Shown here: positions 61,226-64,000 of the stretch, piece by piece
How the letters are laid out: each line of letters begins with the position of its first letter
How positions within the stretch are numbered: the first letter of the stretch is position 1
NCBI RefSeq assembly: GCF_018130765.1
Contig: NZ_JAFCJZ010000014.1
Coordinates: 1 to 64,000 of the forward strand
DNA: 64,000 nucleotides
Source of the DNA: Bradyrhizobium iriomotense
Lineage (GTDB): Bacteria; Pseudomonadota; Alphaproteobacteria; Rhizobiales; Xanthobacteraceae
Direction: 5' to 3'
Translations under genes and position numbers: made by a program
Notes under the pieces: model-generated
Databases searched by the model: none
Told to the model about the DNA's origin: nothing
Seen by the model: only the letters and a program-made list of their open reading frames with translations

Positions 61226-62959
61226 TTACGCCGCGTTGCGCTTGGCGGCGCTGTCGGCGAGATGACGGCCGGCAATGTAGCCGAAGGTCAGCGCCGGCCC
61301 AAGCGTGATGCCGGCGCCGGGATAATTGCCGCCCATGATGCTCGCCATGTCGTTGCCTGCGGCATAGAGGCCGGGAATCACGCGGCCCTCGGCGTCGAGC
61401 GCGCGCGCGTTCTCGTCGGTGACGATGCCGGCATAGGTGCCGAGATCGCCGATCACCATCTTGATGGCATAGAACGGGCCGTTCTCGATCGGCGCGATAC
61501 AGGGATTTGGCCCGTGCATGGCGTCGCCCTGATAGCGGTTATAGGCCTTCGAACCCTTGCCGAAGGCGGCGTCGTGGCCCAGCGGCGCGGTCGCATTGAA
61601 TTGCTTGACCGTCTCGGTGAACGCCTTCGCGTCGATGCCGGCTTTCGCGGCCAGCGCTTCGAGCGTATCGCCGCGCATGAGGTAGCCGGTATCGAGGTGG
61701 TGACCCAGCGGCATCGGGAAGGGCGGCACGCAGCCGAGGCCGTATTTGCGCAGCGTCTGGTGATCGCAGACGAGATACGCCGCGATCTCCTCGCCGGGCT
61801 TCGCGGCCTTGATCATGGCCTGGACGAAGTCGTGATAGGAATTGCCCTCGTTGGCAAAGCGCCTGCCGTCGCGCATCACCGCGATCACACCGGGCTTGGC
61901 GCGGTCGATGAAATGCGGCATCACGCCCTTCGAGCCGTCCTTGCGCGTGGTCAGCGACACCGGCACCCACGCCGCCGCATTCGGCAGGCGCTCCTCGACA
62001 TGTCCGCCGGCGCTCTCGGCAAGGCGCAGGCCATCGCCGGTATTGCCGGTGGGGCCGGGCGAAAAATGCTCGTTGCCGGTCGGCGTATGCGGAAACATTT
62101 TTTTGCGCCGTTCGACATCGTGCGGGAAGCCGCCGCAGGCGAGCACGACGCCCTGCCTTGCGCGAACGCGCACCTCGCGTCCCTCACGCGACACGATCGC
62201 ACCGGTCACTGCGCCGTTCTCGACGGTCAGCTCGCGCACAGGCGAGGACAGCCACATTGGAATCTTCAGATCCTGCGCGGATTTTGCGAGCCGCCCGGCA
62301 AGCGCGTTGCCATTGGTCAGCGTCATGCCGCGGCCGTAGCGGAGCACGTCCATCAGGTGTCGCGACAGCCGCTTGGCGACATAGACCGCCGAGGTCAGCG
62401 ACTTCGTCACCCGCATGAAATGGATGATCTCCTTGCCGGAGCCCAGCATCATGCCGAACACGGTGAGCTCGGGCAGGGGCATGCCGAGCGTCTTGATGAG
62501 GTCGCCAAGCTCGCGGCCATCGAACGGGCGCGTCACCATGGAGCGGCCGCCCTGCGCGCCGCCGGGCGCTTCGGCATGATAGTCCGGGAACACCAGCGGC
62601 ATGTCGAAGCGCAGCGCCGTCTTGGTGGTGAAGAAATCGACGGCCTCGGGGCCGGCGCTGAGGAAGGCGTCGACGCGCGCGGCATCGTAATTGTTGCCGG
62701 CTTCGTGCCGCAAATAAGTGCGGGCCTGCTCCGGCGTTTCCTCGATGCCGTAGGCCTTCGCCAGCGAGGTACCGGGAATCCACAGCCAGCCGCCGGAGCG
62801 GGCGGTGGTGCCGCCGAAACGCGGCTCCTTCTCGACGATCAGCACGTCGAGGCCGCGATAGCGCGCGGTGATCGCGGCCGACATGCCGGAGCAACCCGAT
62901 CCGGCCACGAGCACGTCGCACTCGTAAGTCTCAACTGCGTTGTGCTCGGTGCCGGTCAT
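61226..62959 (-). CDS. FAD-dependent oxidoreductase (3-ketosteroid dehydrogenase/fumarate reductase type)
   Basis: A 577-aa flavoprotein of the FAD_binding_2 family. Dinucleotide motif CDVLVAGSGCSGMSAAITAR, then EKEPRFGGTTARSGGWLWIP, and the C-terminal GGNYPGAGITLGPALTFGYI. This is the pattern of 3-ketosteroid delta-1-dehydrogenases and fumarate reductase-like enzymes; no cytochrome domain or signal is visible. With the LivK-type protein and IclR it may oxidise an imported cyclic compound. Confidence 0.87.
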   Translation of the reverse strand: MTGTEHNAVETYECDVLVAGSGCSGMSAAITARYRGLDVLIVEKEPRFGGTTARSGGWLWIPGTSLAKAYGIEETPEQARTYLRHEAGNNYDAARVDAFLSAGPEAVDFFTTKTALRFDMPLVFPDYHAEAPGGAQGGRSMVTRPFDGRELGDLIKTLGMPLPELTVFGMMLGSGKEIIHFMRVTKSLTSAVYVAKRLSRHLMDVLRYGRGMTLTNGNALAGRLAKSAQDLKIPMWLSSPVRELTVENGAVTGAIVSREGREVRVRARQGVVLACGGFPHDVERRKKMFPHTPTGNEHFSPGPTGNTGDGLRLAESAGGHVEERLPNAAAWVPVSLTTRKDGSKGVMPHFIDRAKPGVIAVMRDGRRFANEGNSYHDFVQAMIKAAKPGEEIAAYLVCDHQTLRKYGLGCVPPFPMPLGHHLDTGYLMRGDTLEALAAKAGIDAKAFTETVKQFNATAPLGHDAAFGKGSKAYNRYQGDAMHGPNPCIAPIENGPFYAIKMVIGDLGTYAGIVTDENARALDAEGRVIPGLYAAGNDMASIMGGNYPGAGITLGPALTFGYIAGRHLADSAAKRNAA

Positions 62960-62967
62960 CGCTCACC

Positions 62968-64000
62968 TCACTTCTTCAGCAGCGGACATTTGGATTCGGA
63001 GACCGGGCGGAAGGCGTCCTCGCCCTTCACGGTCTTGACGATATCCAGATAGTCCCACGGCTCCTTCGACTGCTCGGGCGACTTCACCTTGGCGAGATAC
63101 ATGTCGCGGATGACGCGGCCGTCCTCGCGCAGTTTGCCGCCATGGACGAAGATATCTTCGATCGGCAGCTCGCGCATCTTGGCCATCACCTTGGCGGAAT
63201 CGTCGGTGCCGGCGGCCTTGATTGCCTTCAGGTAATGCAGCACCGAGCCGTAGACGCCGGTCTGGATCATGGTCGGCATCACCTTGGTGCGCTCGTAGAA
63301 TTTTTTCGACCAGGCGCGCGTCGCCTCATCCATGTTCCAGTAGGAGGCCGTGGTCATGTAGGTGCCCTGCGCCGACTTCAGGCCGATCGCATGTACGTCG
63401 GTGTCGAACATCAACAGGCCGACGAGCTTCTGGCCGCCCTGCACCAGGCCGAACTCGCCGGACTGCTTGATGGCGTTGTCGGTATCCTGGCCGGCATTGG
63501 CGAAGGCGACGACGTCGGATTTCGAGCTCTGCGCCTGCAGCGCGAAGGAGGAGAAGTCGGCGGTGTTGGTCGGATGCTTGACGCCGCCGAGCACCTTGCC
63601 GCCCATCTCGTTGACGAAGCGCGTTGCGTCCTTCTCGAGCTGCTGGCCGAAGGCATAGTCCGCGGTGATGAAGTACCAGGACTTGCCGCCTTCCTTGATC
63701 ACGGCGGAGGCCGTCACCTTCGACAGCGCGTAGGTGTCGTAGGTGAAGTGTACGGTGTTGGGGCTGCACAGCTCGTCGGTCAGCGAACTCGCGCCGGGGC
63801 CGGAGAGCAGGGCGATCTTGCCCCGCTCGCGTACCATGTTGTGCACGGCGATGGCGATGCCGGAATTGGGGATGTCGACGACCGCGTCGACCTTGCCGTT
63901 GTCGAACCAGCCGCGCACGACCTGCACGCCGACATCGGTTTTCATCTGATGATCGGCGCTGATGATCTCGATGGGCTTGCCGAGCACGGTCGGCCCGAAC
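62968..64000 (-). CDS. Branched-chain amino acid-type ABC binding protein (5' end cut by window)
   Basis: At least 343 residues of a family 6 (LivK-like) periplasmic binding protein. The frame runs off the window edge; the signal peptide is missing. Typical segments are DAVVDIPNSGIAIAVHNMVR, YDTYALSKVTASAVIKEGGK then WYFITADYAFGQQLEKDA, and VLGGVKHPTNTADFSSF. Such proteins often bind aromatic or other carboxylates rather than leucine. It lies 8 bases upstream of the flavoprotein gene and starts its operon, or is preceded by permeases outside the window. Confidence 0.9.
   Translation of the reverse strand, partial: FGPTVLGKPIEIISADHQMKTDVGVQVVRGWFDNGKVDAVVDIPNSGIAIAVHNMVRERGKIALLSGPGASSLTDELCSPNTVHFTYDTYALSKVTASAVIKEGGKSWYFITADYAFGQQLEKDATRFVNEMGGKVLGGVKHPTNTADFSSFALQAQSSKSDVVAFANAGQDTDNAIKQSGEFGLVQGGQKLVGLLMFDTDVHAIGLKSAQGTYMTTASYWNMDEATRAWSKKFYERTKVMPTMIQTGVYGSVLHYLKAIKAAGTDDSAKVMAKMRELPIEDIFVHGGKLREDGRVIRDMYLAKVKSPEQSKEPWDYLDIVKTVKGEDAFRPVSESKCPLLKK

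Noticed and set aside
60827..63052. A plus-strand open frame of about 740 codons.
   Set aside because: Antisense to the IclR and flavoprotein genes, which have full motifs; composition is typical of a shadow frame.
1..64000. CRISPR arrays, tRNA/rRNA genes, prophage or integrase genes.
   Set aside because: None of their characteristic sequences was found when reading both strands.

Overview
The window looks like chromosomal DNA of a Bradyrhizobium-type alphaproteobacterium. The base composition is GC-rich. Translational coupling by ATGA/TAATG overlaps is common. The first 20 kb match the gene order and protein types of the lateral-flagellum locus of bradyrhizobia (two LafA-type flagellins, MotB/MotC, FlaF/FlbT, and a LafR/FtcR-like regulator). 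Several palindromic intergenic repeats of the kind scattered through rhizobial genomes are present. Genus assignment is inference from gene content; no search was run.

1-20.4 kb: flagellar locus on the + strand. Two almost identical flagellin genes (the first lacks its first three codons at the window edge) are followed by fliF, fliH-like, motB, motC, fliK, a flagellar lytic transglycosylase, flgE, flgK, flgL, flaF, flbT, flgD, fliQ, flhA, fliR, a FliJ-like coiled-coil gene, a FlgJ-like rod-binding gene, a FlgN-like gene and a small membrane protein gene. The convergent OmpR-type regulator (LafR/FtcR type) ends at a strong terminator and has an ~820-bp noncoding upstream region.

21-28 kb: mixed housekeeping and accessory genes: a coiled-coil membrane protein, a MarR regulator with a C-terminal cysteine set, a Tat-exported dienelactone hydrolase, a YeeZ-like SDR, a CbbY-like HAD phosphatase, and a SnoaL-like protein.

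26.7-34.6 kb: hexonate/hexuronate catabolism. uxuB (-) diverges from a FadR-type GntR regulator, TRAP transporter dctPQM, an L-idonate/L-gulonate 5-dehydrogenase and uxuA. No uronate isomerase is present, so the set reads best as import of an aldonate such as L-gulonate, oxidation to fructuronate, reduction to mannonate and dehydration to 2-keto-3-deoxygluconate. Two overlapping palindromes in the divergent promoter fit a FadR-type operator.

34.7-41.8 kb: a LysR gene (-) diverges from an operon with a PotA-like ATPase, a type II haloacid dehalogenase-like protein, a PuuB-like FAD oxidase, a PotD-like binding protein and two permeases. This looks like uptake and oxidation of a polyamine-like or other amine substrate.

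41.9-48.9 kb: a TetR gene diverges from an MFS symporter and two tandem type B carboxylesterases, one cytoplasmic and one exported. Downstream is a recombination scar: in-frame 3' tails of a second copy of both esterases and of a second ABC binding protein, with two universal-stress genes between the tails.

48.8-59.1 kb: a divergent amino-acid locus. On - are an Asp/Glu-racemase-family gene and a polar amino acid ABC transporter. On + are a 2-hydroxyacid dehydrogenase, RidA, an aminotransferase, a ThDP-dependent enzyme, a DadA-like FAD oxidase, a second racemase-family gene and a GntR regulator. This is the best candidate here for an undescribed pathway.

59.1-64 kb: a repeat element, an SDR dehydrogenase, then on - an IclR regulator, a 3-ketosteroid-dehydrogenase-like flavoprotein and a LivK-type binding protein cut by the window edge. 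No tRNA, rRNA, CRISPR array or intact insertion sequence was seen.
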